Assembly: GCA_035651635.1 (NCBI GenBank)
Contig: DASRFK010000286.1
Span: forward strand, 1 to 38,527
Source: JANXQE01 sp035651635
Lineage (GTDB): Bacteria > Verrucomicrobiota > Verrucomicrobiia > Limisphaerales > UBA8199
Direction of reading: 5' to 3'
Length of the DNA: 38,527 bases
A model generated the notes under the pieces. The model was not told the DNA's origin. It was given only the letters and a program-made list of their open reading frames with translations, and did no database searches. The position numbers and the translations under genes were made by a program. Numbering within the stretch: the first letter of the stretch is position 1; the number at the start of each line of letters is the position of its first letter. Below, one piece after another: positions 8,825 through 17,174 of the stretch.

Positions 8825-10831
8825 ATGCAAACCACCGCCCCGCTCCTCAAAAAAAATGGCTCGCGCTCGCGCGCGAACGGCCACACCAGCCTGCCGACAG
8901 GCGAATCCAATCTGAATGCGGACGTACTTGAAATGCGTGCCAAGCTCGATGCCATCAACAAAGCCCAAGCCACCATCGAGTTCACCCTGGAGGGCACCGT
9001 CATCACCGCCAACGAGAACTTCCTTACGGTACTGGGGTATTCGCTGGAGGAAATCCAAGGCAAACATCACAGCATGTTTGTTGAACCGTCCTACCGCTCG
9101 AGCGCAGAGTATAAGCAATTTTGGCGCGATCTGAATGAGGGCAAGTTCCAGGCGGCCGAATACAAGCGAATTGGCAAAGGCGGCAAGGAAGTCTGGATTC
9201 AAGCTTCTTACAACCCCATTTTCGACGCCGATGGCAAACCTTTTAAGGTCGTCAAATTCGCCACGGATGTAACCGCTACCAAGCTTCAGAACGCGGATTA
9301 CCAGGGACAGATTGCGGCCATCAACAAAGCCCAGGCGGTGATCGAGTTCAACTTGGACGGCACCGTCATCACCGCCAACGAAGGTTTCCTCACGGCGCTG
9401 GGTTATTCGCTCGAGGAGATTAAGGGCCAGCATCACAGCATGTTTATCGAACCCGCTTACCGGGCCAGCGCTGAGTACAAGCAATTCTGGCGGGAACTTC
9501 GCGACGGAAAATTCCAGGCTGCGGAATACAAGCGAATTGGCAAAGGCGGCAAGGAAGTCTGGATCCAAGCCTCCTATAACCCCATTTTCGATCTCAACGG
9601 CCGACCCTTCAAGGTCGTCAAATTTGCCATCAATGTTACTGCCACAAAACTGAAGAACGCTGATTACGAGGGCCAGTTAGCGGCGATCAGCAAAGCCCAG
9701 GCGGTGATCGAGTTCGACCTGGACGGCACCGTCATTACCGCCAACGACAATTTCCTCACAACGCTTGGCTATCGGCTCGAGGAAATCAAAGGCAAGCACC
9801 ACAGCATGTTCGTGGAGCCGTCCTATCGCGCCAGCGCGGAGTACAAGCAGTTCTGGCGGGACCTCAACGATGGAACCTTCAGGGCCGATCGGTTCAAACG
9901 CATCGGCAAAGGCGGCAAGGAAGTTTGGATCCAGGCTTCCTATAATCCAATCTTTGACCTCAACGGGCGTCCGTTCAAAGTCGTGAAGTACGCAACCGAT
10001 GTCACCGCAGCGGTGCGTCAGGAAGAAGCCCTCAAAGTCACCTTCGCCGGCGTGACCCAAAACGCGCAAGGTCTCAGTGCGGCCTCCGAAGAATTGGCCG
10101 CCAGCAGCCAACAGATGGTAAGCAACGCGGAAGAGACCGCCACCCAGGCAGGGGTGGTTTCGGCCGCGGCCGAGCAAGTGAGCAAGAACGTCCAAACCGT
10201 GGCCACCGGCACGGAAGAAATGAGCGCCAGCATCAAGGAGATTGCTAAAAATGCGCAGGACGCCGCAAAGGTCGCCGCCGTCGCAGTCAAGGCCGCCGAG
10301 ACGACCAATGCCACGGTCACCAAACTGGGTGAAAGCAGCGCCGAGATCGGCAAAGTCATCAAGGTGATTACTTCCATTGCCCAGCAGACCAATTTGCTCG
10401 CGCTTAATGCCACCATCGAAGCGGCCCGCGCGGGCGAGGCGGGGAAGGGTTTCGCCGTCGTTGCCAACGAAGTCAAGGAATTGGCCAAGGAAACCGCCAA
10501 GGCCACCGAAGACATCAGCCAGAAAATCGAGGCGATCCAAGCCGACACGAAGAGTGCCGTCACGGCAATCGCTGAGATCAGCACGGTGATCAACAAGATC
10601 AACGACTACCAGAACACCATCGCCAGCGCGGTGGAGGAGCAAACCGCCACGACCAACGAAATCAGCCGCAACGTGGCTGAAGCGGCCAAGGGCAGTTCCG
10701 AGATCGCCCAAAACATCACGGGTGTGGCCCAAGCGGCGAAGAGCACAACCACCGGCGCCAACGATACGCAAAAGGCCTCGGCCGAACTTGCGAAGATGGC
10801 AGCCGCACTGCAGAAGCTGGCCAACCAGTAA
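8825..10831 (+). CDS. Soluble methyl-accepting chemotaxis protein with three tandem PAS domains
   Basis: A 668-residue receptor without signal peptide, transmembrane helix or HAMP domain, so it should act in the cytoplasm. Three PAS copies of 122 residues start at bases 8945, 9311 and 9677 and share segments such as IEF.L.GTVITAN, HHSMF.EP, EYKQFWR and RIGKGGKEVWIQASYNPIFD. From about residue 400 it is an MA signalling domain, with the conserved hairpin tip IAQQTNLLALNATIEAARAG near 517-537 and Glu/Gln-rich stretches that could be methylated by CheR. No C-terminal CheR-binding pentapeptide is seen. The PAS cofactor is unknown. ATG 8825 (MQTTAPLL) is preferred over 8774; neither has a clear ribosome site. 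Similar tandem-PAS soluble receptors include BdlA of Pseudomonas. Confidence 0.94.
   Translation: MQTTAPLLKKNGSRSRANGHTSLPTGESNLNADVLEMRAKLDAINKAQATIEFTLEGTVITANENFLTVLGYSLEEIQGKHHSMFVEPSYRSSAEYKQFWRDLNEGKFQAAEYKRIGKGGKEVWIQASYNPIFDADGKPFKVVKFATDVTATKLQNADYQGQIAAINKAQAVIEFNLDGTVITANEGFLTALGYSLEEIKGQHHSMFIEPAYRASAEYKQFWRELRDGKFQAAEYKRIGKGGKEVWIQASYNPIFDLNGRPFKVVKFAINVTATKLKNADYEGQLAAISKAQAVIEFDLDGTVITANDNFLTTLGYRLEEIKGKHHSMFVEPSYRASAEYKQFWRDLNDGTFRADRFKRIGKGGKEVWIQASYNPIFDLNGRPFKVVKYATDVTAAVRQEEALKVTFAGVTQNAQGLSAASEELAASSQQMVSNAEETATQAGVVSAAAEQVSKNVQTVATGTEEMSASIKEIAKNAQDAAKVAAVAVKAAETTNATVTKLGESSAEIGKVIKVITSIAQQTNLLALNATIEAARAGEAGKGFAVVANEVKELAKETAKATEDISQKIEAIQADTKSAVTAIAEISTVINKINDYQNTIASAVEEQTATTNEISRNVAEAAKGSSEIAQNITGVAQAAKSTTTGANDTQKASAELAKMAAALQKLANQ
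8945..10006 (+). repeat. Three in-frame 366-bp PAS repeats
   Basis: Copies at 8945-9310, 9311-9676 and 9677-10006 (the last slightly shorter) have exactly 366-bp spacing and strongly similar DNA and protein. The third copy is the most divergent in the segment TFRADRFKRIG, against KFQAAEYKRIG in the first two. The pattern points to internal duplication. Confidence 0.9.
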
Positions 10832-11051
10832 GAGGGCTCAGGCCCCCAGCCGTTCTCGCGGGCCGGGGTCGCACCCAACGTATATGCAACCGTTCCTCCC
10901 GAACCACGCGCCGACGTCAGCCGAAGTCGGTCCGGCGGCGCTGGTCGGGGGGCCGTTTAGACCCATCGAGGTCTGAGCCAACCAACAACCCCAGCTCCTG
11001 CCTACCGGGCTACCCGGTTCGAGACAAGGCTGAATCAGCTCTGAATCATAT

Positions 11052-11417
11052 ATGCGCGCGCTCGTGGTCGACGATTCCAAATCCATGCGAATGATCCTGG
11101 GCAAAGCCCTGAGGGAAGTTGGCTTCCAGGTCGCTGAAGCGGGCGACGGTCGTGAAGCCCTTGCCCGGCTGAACCAGGGCGAGGAGACCGATTTGATGCT
11201 CGTGGACTGGAACATGCCGGTGATGAACGGATACGAACTCGTTTGTGCCGTTCGCGCCAACGCCCTGCTCAGCAGCGTCCGCATCATGATGGTCACCACT
11301 GAGACTTCCATGAACCAACTCCAGCAGGCTTTGGCCGCCGGTGCCAATGAATACCTCATGAAACCCTTCACTAAAGAACTGCTTCTCGAGAAGCTATCGC
11401 TTTTAGGGATCACCTGA
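11052..11417 (+). CDS. cheY: CheY-like single-domain response regulator (first of a pair)
   Basis: A 121-residue receiver with no output domain. The acidic pair is D7-D8 (LVVDDSKSMR), the phospho-acceptor is Asp52 in LVDWNMPVMNG, and the signalling Thr/Thr and Lys are in MVTTE and YLMKPFTKE. The DWNMP motif is shared with classical CheY, which binds the flagellar switch when phosphorylated. It lies 220 bases after the receptor gene and only 4 bases before a second receiver that shares its C-terminal KPFTKE.LL.KL segment, so the pair looks duplicated. Which of the three CheY proteins acts on the motor cannot be decided from sequence. Confidence 0.93.
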   Translation: MRALVVDDSKSMRMILGKALREVGFQVAEAGDGREALARLNQGEETDLMLVDWNMPVMNGYELVCAVRANALLSSVRIMMVTTETSMNQLQQALAAGANEYLMKPFTKELLLEKLSLLGIT

Positions 11418-11421
11418 ATTT

Positions 11422-11808
11422 ATGCGAAAAACGCGTGTGCTCATAGTAGACGACGATGCGGTTGTTCGTCTGGCCGTGCTGAACTCTTTCGCCGACGATC
11501 CGAACACCGAAGTTAGCGCTTCCAGTTCCGGCCAAGACGTTCTCAATCGGTTAGCTGGCGGCGAGCAAATCGATCGACTTCTGGTGGACTGGAATATGCC
11601 GGGTTTAAACGGCATCGAACTGGTGCGCAAAGTGCGGGCTGACCCTCGCTTCAGCGGCATGCGGATTCTTATGGTCACCTCCGAGACCCTCATCGAATGC
11701 GTCGCCCTGGCGCTGGCGGTTGGGGCCGATGACTACCTCATGAAGCCCTTCACCAAAGAGATGCTGCTCGGGAAACTCGCTTTGCTCGAAGTGGACTGCC
11801 ATGAGTAA
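11422..11808 (+). CDS. CheY-like single-domain response regulator (second of the pair)
   Basis: A 128-residue receiver with three consecutive Asp at 10-12 (LIVDDDAVVR), phospho-acceptor Asp56 in LLVDWNMPGLNG, and YLMKPFTKEMLL around the conserved Lys. It starts 4 bases after the first CheY and its last codons overlap the cheB start by 8 bases, implying translational coupling. It may serve as a second output or as a phosphate sink; the sequence does not distinguish these. Confidence 0.92.
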   Translation: MRKTRVLIVDDDAVVRLAVLNSFADDPNTEVSASSSGQDVLNRLAGGEQIDRLLVDWNMPGLNGIELVRKVRADPRFSGMRILMVTSETLIECVALALAVGADDYLMKPFTKEMLLGKLALLEVDCHE

Positions 11809-12910
11809 AATCAGAGTGCTCATTGTGGACGATGCGGTCGTCATTCGCCGTTTGGTGGCCGATTGCCTCTCCCAGGATCCGGAGATCGAGGTGGCGGGAA
11901 CGGCTGCAAACGGCCAGATCGGTCTGGCCAAGATTGCGCAGGTCAACCCGGATCTGGTGACTCTCGACGTGGAAATGCCCGTGATGGATGGGCTTCAGAC
12001 CTTGGCCGAAATCCGCAAGAGCCATCCCAAATTGCCGGTGGTTATGTTCAGCACGCTGACCGAGCGTGGCGCTGCCAGCACGCTCGACGCACTGGCGCTC
12101 GGGGCGAGTGACTATGTGACCAAACCGTCGAACGTCGGCAGCGTTGCCGTGGCTGTCCAGCGGATTCGCGAGGAACTCATCCCGAAAATCAAAGGGTTAT
12201 GCCGACAGTCCGCCAGCCCCACCTTTTCAGAGGGTATCCTTGCCCGCGGGATTTGTCAGCCCAGGGGCGCAGTGCCCGCCCGAGTTGAAATCGTGACCAT
12301 CGGCGTTTCCACCGGTGGACCCGCCGCGCTGTCAACGCTGCTGCCCCTGCTCGCCCGCGACCTCCCCGTGCCAGTCGTGCTGGTGCAGCACATGCCGCCG
12401 CTCTTTACCCGGCTGCTGGCGGAACGCCTCACCAGCATCTCAGGTCACTTGACGCGGGAAGGCGAAGCGGGCGCTCTGCTGGAACCCTCACAAGTGTGGA
12501 TCGCTCCTGGTGGTTTGCACATGGAAGTCCAGCAGGGTGGGGAGGGGGTTCGACTGCGCACACACCAGGGTCCGCCGGAGAATTCCTGTCGTCCCGCAGT
12601 GGATGTGCTGTTTCGTTCGGTGGCGCACGTATACGGTTCGTGTTCCCTCGCGGTGGTGCTCACGGGTATGGGCCAGGACGGATTGCGCGGTTGTGAAAGC
12701 ATCCGTGAAGCGGGCGGCCAGGTGCTGGTCCAGGATGAAAGCACCAGTGTTGTGTGGGGCATGCCCGGCGCCGTGAGCCAGGCGGGGTTGGCGGACAAGG
12801 TCCTGCCCTTGCGCGAGTTGGCTGATGAAATAAATCGTCGAGTTAAGCCGGGCGCCCTGTCCGTTGAAGCTTTCAATCGGCCGAGTCTCACCCCAGGGCC
12901 CTTTCGCTAA
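11801..12910 (+). CDS. cheB: Chemotaxis protein-glutamate methylesterase CheB
   Basis: A 369-residue protein with an N-terminal receiver (D10-D11, phospho-acceptor Asp56 in LVTLDVEMPVMDG, KPS near 108) and a C-terminal methylesterase domain. The catalytic triad is visible as Ser170 in GVSTGG, His197 in QHMPP and Asp293 in GMGQDG. Phosphorylated by CheA, CheB removes methyl groups from receptor glutamates and so resets sensitivity. The start overlaps the upstream receiver gene by 8 bases, and cheR follows after 6 bases. Length and domain order are typical. Confidence 0.97.
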   Translation: MSKIRVLIVDDAVVIRRLVADCLSQDPEIEVAGTAANGQIGLAKIAQVNPDLVTLDVEMPVMDGLQTLAEIRKSHPKLPVVMFSTLTERGAASTLDALALGASDYVTKPSNVGSVAVAVQRIREELIPKIKGLCRQSASPTFSEGILARGICQPRGAVPARVEIVTIGVSTGGPAALSTLLPLLARDLPVPVVLVQHMPPLFTRLLAERLTSISGHLTREGEAGALLEPSQVWIAPGGLHMEVQQGGEGVRLRTHQGPPENSCRPAVDVLFRSVAHVYGSCSLAVVLTGMGQDGLRGCESIREAGGQVLVQDESTSVVWGMPGAVSQAGLADKVLPLRELADEINRRVKPGALSVEAFNRPSLTPGPFR

Positions 12911-12916
12911 AACACT

Positions 12917-13735
12917 GTGAACACCGCTGATTTCGACTATGTCCGCCGATTGGTTCGAGAGCAGGCTGCGATCGTACTGGAACCGGGCAAGGAATACCTC
13001 GTCGAGGCGCGGTTGCACACCCTGGCGCGCAAAGAGAACTTTGGTTCACTCGATGACCTGCTGGCCCAGCTTCAAAACGGACCGCAAAACGGCCTGCATC
13101 GAAAAGTTGTGGACGCGATGACCACGAATGAGACGTCATTTTTCCGGGACATCCACCCGTTCGAAGCGCTGCGGAAATGTATCCTGCCCCAGCTGTTGGC
13201 CCGCCAGGGGTCTGAACGCCAACTCAATGTCTGGTGCGGCGCTGCCTCTACGGGTCAGGAGCCCTACAGCTTCCTCATGTTGATCCAGGAACACTTCCCC
13301 GAGCTATTCGCCTGGGACTTTAAATTCATTGCCACCGATCTATGCGCCGAGGTCCTGGACCGAGCGCGAGCCGGCCGGTTCAGTCAACTCGAAGTCAATC
13401 GCGGCCTGCCCGCGAGACTGCTGGTAAAGTATTTTTCGCCGCGGGGAACCGAGTGGGAGATCTCGGAGGACCTTCGGCGACGCGTGATCTTCAGCGAGGT
13501 GAATCTCGTGAAGGACTGGCCCTGGCTGCCGCCGCTGGACATAGTGTTTTTGCGCAATGTTTTGATCTATTTCTCGGTTGAGTCGAAAAAGACAATTCTC
13601 GCCAAAATTCGCCGTCTGCTGCGACCCGGAGGTTATCTGTTGCTGGGAGGAACCGAAACCACGTTCAACCTCGATGACGCCTTTGAGCGGGTGGTGTTTG
13701 ACAAAACGACCTGCTACCGAGTGAAACCGGCATGA
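12917..13735 (+). CDS. cheR: Chemotaxis methyltransferase CheR
   Basis: A 272-residue SAM-dependent methyltransferase that methylates receptor glutamates and opposes CheB. The N-terminal helical domain includes VDAMTTNETSFFRD, followed by the SAM-binding segment VWCGAASTGQEPYS, the acidic loop IATDLCAEVLDRA, and DIVFLRNVLIYF near the C-terminus. The start codon is GTG at 12917, 6 bases after cheB; no closer ATG fits the family N-terminus. No TPR extension is present. Its substrate is presumably the triple-PAS receptor upstream. Confidence 0.97.
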   Translation: MNTADFDYVRRLVREQAAIVLEPGKEYLVEARLHTLARKENFGSLDDLLAQLQNGPQNGLHRKVVDAMTTNETSFFRDIHPFEALRKCILPQLLARQGSERQLNVWCGAASTGQEPYSFLMLIQEHFPELFAWDFKFIATDLCAEVLDRARAGRFSQLEVNRGLPARLLVKYFSPRGTEWEISEDLRRRVIFSEVNLVKDWPWLPPLDIVFLRNVLIYFSVESKKTILAKIRRLLRPGGYLLLGGTETTFNLDDAFERVVFDKTTCYRVKPA

Positions 13736-13748
13736 ACAAGGGGAGCAT

Positions 13749-14594
13749 ATGATTGACCTGGACCGGCTCATCGAGCAGGCCAACGAATTGGCTCCGCTCC
13801 CTGCCAGCACGGTGCGTTTGGCGGAGATCGTGGGCCACGCCAATTGCGACATCAACGATGTGGCCGAGTTGATCGCATTTGACCAGGCCCTCACGGTGAA
13901 GCTCCTGCGCGCCGCCAATTCCGCCGCCAGTGCCAGCGCTCTGCCGGTGGGCACCGTGAAGGAGGCCGTGACCCGGATGGGCACCGCGAAGGTACTGGCC
14001 CTGGCCGTCGCGTCCGGGGCCAAGCCTTTCCTGCAAGCCCGTGTTCCCGCGTACGGCCTGGACGAGGGAGCCCTTTGGCGGCATTCCGTGGCAGCAGCCG
14101 TGGCGGCTGAGACCGCTCCTGCGTTTTGCCAGGAGGAAGTGCCGCCTGAGGCTTTCACGGCGGCCCTCTTGCACGATATCGGGAAACTGGTGATGGGACG
14201 TTTCTTGAGCCCCGAAATTCTGGGTTTTATCGGTCAAGCGCAGGAAGTTGATCACCTCTGCCAACTGGAAGCCGAATCACTGCTTCTCAAGGTGCACCAT
14301 GGAGAGCTCGGCGGCCTCATTGCGCAACACTGGAAACTGCCGCCTCGCGTCGTCCAGGGGATTATCTACCACCACAACCCCGAGCAAGGACTGGATGTCA
14401 TTTGCGACCTAACTTACTTGGCCGACCAGGTTGCAAAACGCATCGAAGCCGGGCTGGACGGTCATAATGTCGACCTCAGCATCTGCCCGGAGGTCGCCGA
14501 ACGTCTTGGTCTAACGCCGAAGACGCTTAACGATTTTGGTCCCATCGCGGCCTCGCGTTACTTGCAAGTGAGCCGTCGCTACAACGCGGTCTAA
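13749..14594 (+). CDS. HDOD domain protein, full length
   Basis: A 281-residue HDOD (HD-related output domain) protein. The N-terminal half has the typical LPAST.RLAEIV, AFDQALTVKLLRAANSA and VTRMG segments. The C-terminal half keeps residues placed like HD-phosphohydrolase metal ligands: His112 (LWRHS), His142-Asp143 (LLHDIGKL), a His pair at 208-209 (IIYHHN) and Asp226 (YLADQ). HDOD proteins are usually regulatory or scaffold modules with poorly defined chemistry. A GGGAG sequence precedes the ATG, 13 bases after cheR, and cheX follows after 6 bases, so it belongs to the chemosensory operon. Whether it is catalytic is unknown. Confidence 0.9.
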   Translation: MIDLDRLIEQANELAPLPASTVRLAEIVGHANCDINDVAELIAFDQALTVKLLRAANSAASASALPVGTVKEAVTRMGTAKVLALAVASGAKPFLQARVPAYGLDEGALWRHSVAAAVAAETAPAFCQEEVPPEAFTAALLHDIGKLVMGRFLSPEILGFIGQAQEVDHLCQLEAESLLLKVHHGELGGLIAQHWKLPPRVVQGIIYHHNPEQGLDVICDLTYLADQVAKRIEAGLDGHNVDLSICPEVAERLGLTPKTLNDFGPIAASRYLQVSRRYNAV

Positions 14595-14600
14595 AACAAA

Positions 14601-15092
14601 ATGAATACAACCACGCCACAACCCATCGACCAAGTACGTGAATTCATCAAGAACAGCGCGAGAGAAGTCTTTAGCACCATGTTCAACATAAACGCGCGGT
14701 CAGCCGCGGTGCGGGATTTTCGTGGCGGCGGCGAAATGCTCGTCGTTGGTTCGGTCGGCTTTATCGGCGACGCCAACGGCGTCGTTTACGTTTATGTGCG
14801 GGAGCCGTTCGCGCGTACCCTGGCCAGCCGGATGTTGGGTTTGGCCGAAGCGGAGCTGGATGGCCACGAAATGGTCAACGACGTCATCGGCGAATTGAGC
14901 AACATGATCGTCGGCGCTGTGAAGTCTCGTCTATGCGACACCGGAGTTCCGTGCGTATTAACCATTCCCTCGATTGTGCGCGGTCAAAACCTTAGTGCCG
15001 AACCGGCCTTAGGCTCAGAGTGCCGTCTGCTCAGTATCATTTGCGAGACGGAACCCATCCTGCTCGAAATTCTGATGAAACGATCCACCTAA
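14601..15092 (+). CDS. cheX: CheX-like chemotaxis phosphatase
   Basis: A 163-residue CheC/CheX-type protein. The key active-site motif is E98..N101 in NDVIGELSNMIVGAVKSRL, where Glu and Asn position water to hydrolyse the CheY aspartyl-phosphate. Only one such motif is present, as in CheX; CheC usually has two. Upstream segments SVGFIGDANGVVYVYV and the LASRMLG helix also fit. It sits 6 bases after the HDOD gene and 26 bases before a cheY, its likely substrate. No cheZ was found, so CheX-type proteins are the likely phosphatases. Confidence 0.9.
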   Translation: MNTTTPQPIDQVREFIKNSAREVFSTMFNINARSAAVRDFRGGGEMLVVGSVGFIGDANGVVYVYVREPFARTLASRMLGLAEAELDGHEMVNDVIGELSNMIVGAVKSRLCDTGVPCVLTIPSIVRGQNLSAEPALGSECRLLSIICETEPILLEILMKRST

Positions 15093-15118
15093 ATTCGCGC
15101 CATTGAAAGCCTATCCAT

Positions 15119-15517
15119 ATGAGCACCAAGATACTTACAGTCGATGACAGCCGAACCATCCGCATGATCATCCAAAAAGCATTCCGCTTGCATGATTGCA
15201 CGCTTTGCCAAGCGGGTAATGGCGAGGAAGGTTTGATCGTCGCAGGCCGTGAAAAGCCAGACCTGATCATCCTGGACATCACTATGCCCGTAATGGACGG
15301 AATGACGATGCTGACCAAACTTAAGGAAAATGCGGACCTAAAGGACATTCCGGTGATTATGCTCACTGCCGAATCAGGGCGCGACAACGTTCTGAAGATC
15401 TCTCAGATCGGCGTCCAGGATTACCTGGTCAAGCCGTTTAAGGAGGACCAGCTCGTGGAGAAAGTGAGCCGAATCATTTCCCTTCAGCTCAAAGCGCCGG
15501 CTGCCTCTGCCGCGTAG
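15119..15517 (+). CDS. cheY: CheY-like single-domain response regulator (third copy)
   Basis: A 132-residue receiver with acidic D9-D10 (LTVDDSRTIR), phospho-acceptor Asp53 in IILDITMPVMDG, MLTAES and YLVKPFKED. It differs from the earlier pair in having DITMP rather than DWNMP. It is flanked by cheX and the HDOD-CheX fusion gene (26 and 15 bases away), suggesting it is the receiver these phosphatases act on. A role as the motor-binding CheY or as the input to the HDOD branch is possible. Confidence 0.94.
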   Translation: MSTKILTVDDSRTIRMIIQKAFRLHDCTLCQAGNGEEGLIVAGREKPDLIILDITMPVMDGMTMLTKLKENADLKDIPVIMLTAESGRDNVLKISQIGVQDYLVKPFKEDQLVEKVSRIISLQLKAPAASAA

Positions 15518-15532
15518 CCAGCCATACCGATT

Positions 15533-16261
15533 ATGCCACAAGCCGTTAATTATCAGGAATTGGCCCGACGGTATGGCCTGGAGCCAGTGCCGGAAAGTGT
15601 TCTGCGCCTCACCCAAATCGTGTCCCGACAGGATGCCGACCTGGAAGAGGTCGCGCGGCTCATTTCCAAAGACGCGGCGCTGACAAAACGCTTGTTGCGA
15701 GCAGCCAATCCCACGGCCAAAACCGCAGCGGATTATGACATCGAGACGGTAGACGAAGCCCTGATGCGAAGTGGCTTGACCTGCGCGCTCATGCTTGCCA
15801 TGGGCACTCCGCTGGCTCAGGCATTGGTTAAGACGTTTCACACGATGCTAGGCCTAAAACTGGAAAGCGTCGATCGGTTCGGAGACTTTGTACTCGAGGG
15901 GCAACACCTGCTCGGAACAATCAGCTTTTTCGGACGGGCGGCGGGCCTGGTTTACTTGCGCTTGAGCCCCGCTTCGGCCGCGGAGGTCGCCGCGCGCATT
16001 CTCGGATTGGAGCCAAAGCAGATCATTGATTCCAACGAAATCAACGACGCGGTGGGCGAACTGCTCAACATTGTCACCGGGAACTTCAAGTCGAATTTAT
16101 GCGATGCCGGCTTGGATTGCCGGTTGGATCCGCCGCGTGTAACGCAAACCTCCGACTTTTCCACCCCAAAGCTCCCGGGCGGCAGTTTGGAGCGGATGAT
16201 CTTTCGTGCGGGTCAAGTGGTGCTCTTCGTCGACGTGCGGGTGAATCCCTGGAACGAATGA
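15533..16261 (+). CDS. Fusion of a half HDOD domain to a CheX domain
   Basis: A 242-residue protein with two recognisable parts. Residues 1-100 align with the N-terminal half of the HDOD protein at 13749 (VPESVLRLTQIV, ISKDAALTKRLLRAANP, DEALMRSG) and stop just before the region that would carry the HD residues. Residues 102-242 resemble the CheX at 14601, with the phosphatase motif E176..N179 in NDAVGELLNIVTGNFKSNL. It could recruit CheX activity to HDOD proteins or compete with them. It starts 15 bases after cheY, and its stop overlaps an in-frame alternative ATG of the next HDOD gene. I do not recognise this architecture as an established family. Confidence 0.8.
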   Translation: MPQAVNYQELARRYGLEPVPESVLRLTQIVSRQDADLEEVARLISKDAALTKRLLRAANPTAKTAADYDIETVDEALMRSGLTCALMLAMGTPLAQALVKTFHTMLGLKLESVDRFGDFVLEGQHLLGTISFFGRAAGLVYLRLSPASAAEVAARILGLEPKQIIDSNEINDAVGELLNIVTGNFKSNLCDAGLDCRLDPPRVTQTSDFSTPKLPGGSLERMIFRAGQVVLFVDVRVNPWNE

Positions 16262-16281
16262 TCCGGATTGAGAAGAATAAT

Positions 16282-17130
16282 ATGACTGCGAAAAATCAGT
16301 ATCTCGACTCGATCTCCAATTTGCTTCCCGCTCCTTCCTTGATCGTACAGTTGCTTTCAATGTTTAAAGACGAGGATCGGGACATCGACGAGATTCTTCG
16401 GTTGATTAGTTACGAGCCGGCTTTGACTGCCCAAATCCTTAAACGTTGTAATAGCGCGTTCTTCGCCAGCGAGGAGCCCGCCACAAACGTGTTCGAAGCC
16501 TTTACCCGCCTGGGCCTCTACGAGGTCTATTGCATTGTCGCAACCCTGCTCGCCAGCAGCGCAACCACGTTGCCGGGCGTTCATGACGGGGTCGACGTCG
16601 ATCGGCTCTGGCAGCACTCTGCGCTCACGGCATTTGCTGCATCCGAGGTTGCCGAAACCATTGGCGAACCAAAAGAAGTCGCCTTCACCGCCGGGCTCCT
16701 CCACGACATCGGCAAACTTCTGTTTGCCTCGGCAGAGCGTTCACGCTACCGGCAGCTGCAGCAAGAGTTCAAGGATTTCGGAGCGTCGCTCGCTCACGCC
16801 GAGCGGCTTGCCTTCGGCATCAATCACGCCAATCTGGGCGGCCTTCTACTCGCTCGCTGGAAATTACCTTCCGAGATGGCCACCGCCATCATCCTCCATC
16901 ATGATTCCTGGGACTCCCAACCGTTCCCCAAGTTAGCGGTCATTGTTCGTATCGCCGACGTAATTGCCCACGCAATCCTTGATGGGGAGCAGCGGTCCTG
17001 GCAAGATGAGCCCCAAGCTCGTGCCGCTCTCAAACGGCTGAACCTCGGGGCAGACGATATGTCGCTTCTCATGGCAAAAGTTGAAAAGGGTTTGGATTGC
17101 ATCGAAGCTTTGGCCTCCTGCAGAGCGTAG
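16282..17130 (+). CDS. HDOD domain protein, second copy
   Basis: A 282-residue HDOD protein parallel to the one at 13749. Residues corresponding to HD metal ligands are again present: His112 (LWQHS), His141-Asp142 (LLHDIGKL), His206-His207 (ILHHDS) and Asp226 (RIADV). The start at 16282 aligns the N-terminus with the first HDOD protein and has AGAAG upstream. An ATG at 16258 overlapping the previous stop as ATGA would add eight residues and is a real alternative. It ends the chemosensory unit; the next gene is convergent after 44 bases. Confidence 0.9.
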   Translation: MTAKNQYLDSISNLLPAPSLIVQLLSMFKDEDRDIDEILRLISYEPALTAQILKRCNSAFFASEEPATNVFEAFTRLGLYEVYCIVATLLASSATTLPGVHDGVDVDRLWQHSALTAFAASEVAETIGEPKEVAFTAGLLHDIGKLLFASAERSRYRQLQQEFKDFGASLAHAERLAFGINHANLGGLLLARWKLPSEMATAIILHHDSWDSQPFPKLAVIVRIADVIAHAILDGEQRSWQDEPQARAALKRLNLGADDMSLLMAKVEKGLDCIEALASCRA

Positions 17131-17174
17131 ATCGGCCGATTGCTGCGGGGGTGTAACCACAGGTCCACCTGCGC

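Noticed and set aside
9677..10771. 364-residue minus-strand frame opposite the receptor gene
   Set aside because: Shadow of the strongly supported receptor on the plus strand; no domain of its own.
14761..14768. TTATCGGC, a second sigma-28-like octamer (minus strand)
   Set aside because: It lies inside the cheX coding sequence without a matching -35 element; one such octamer is expected by chance.
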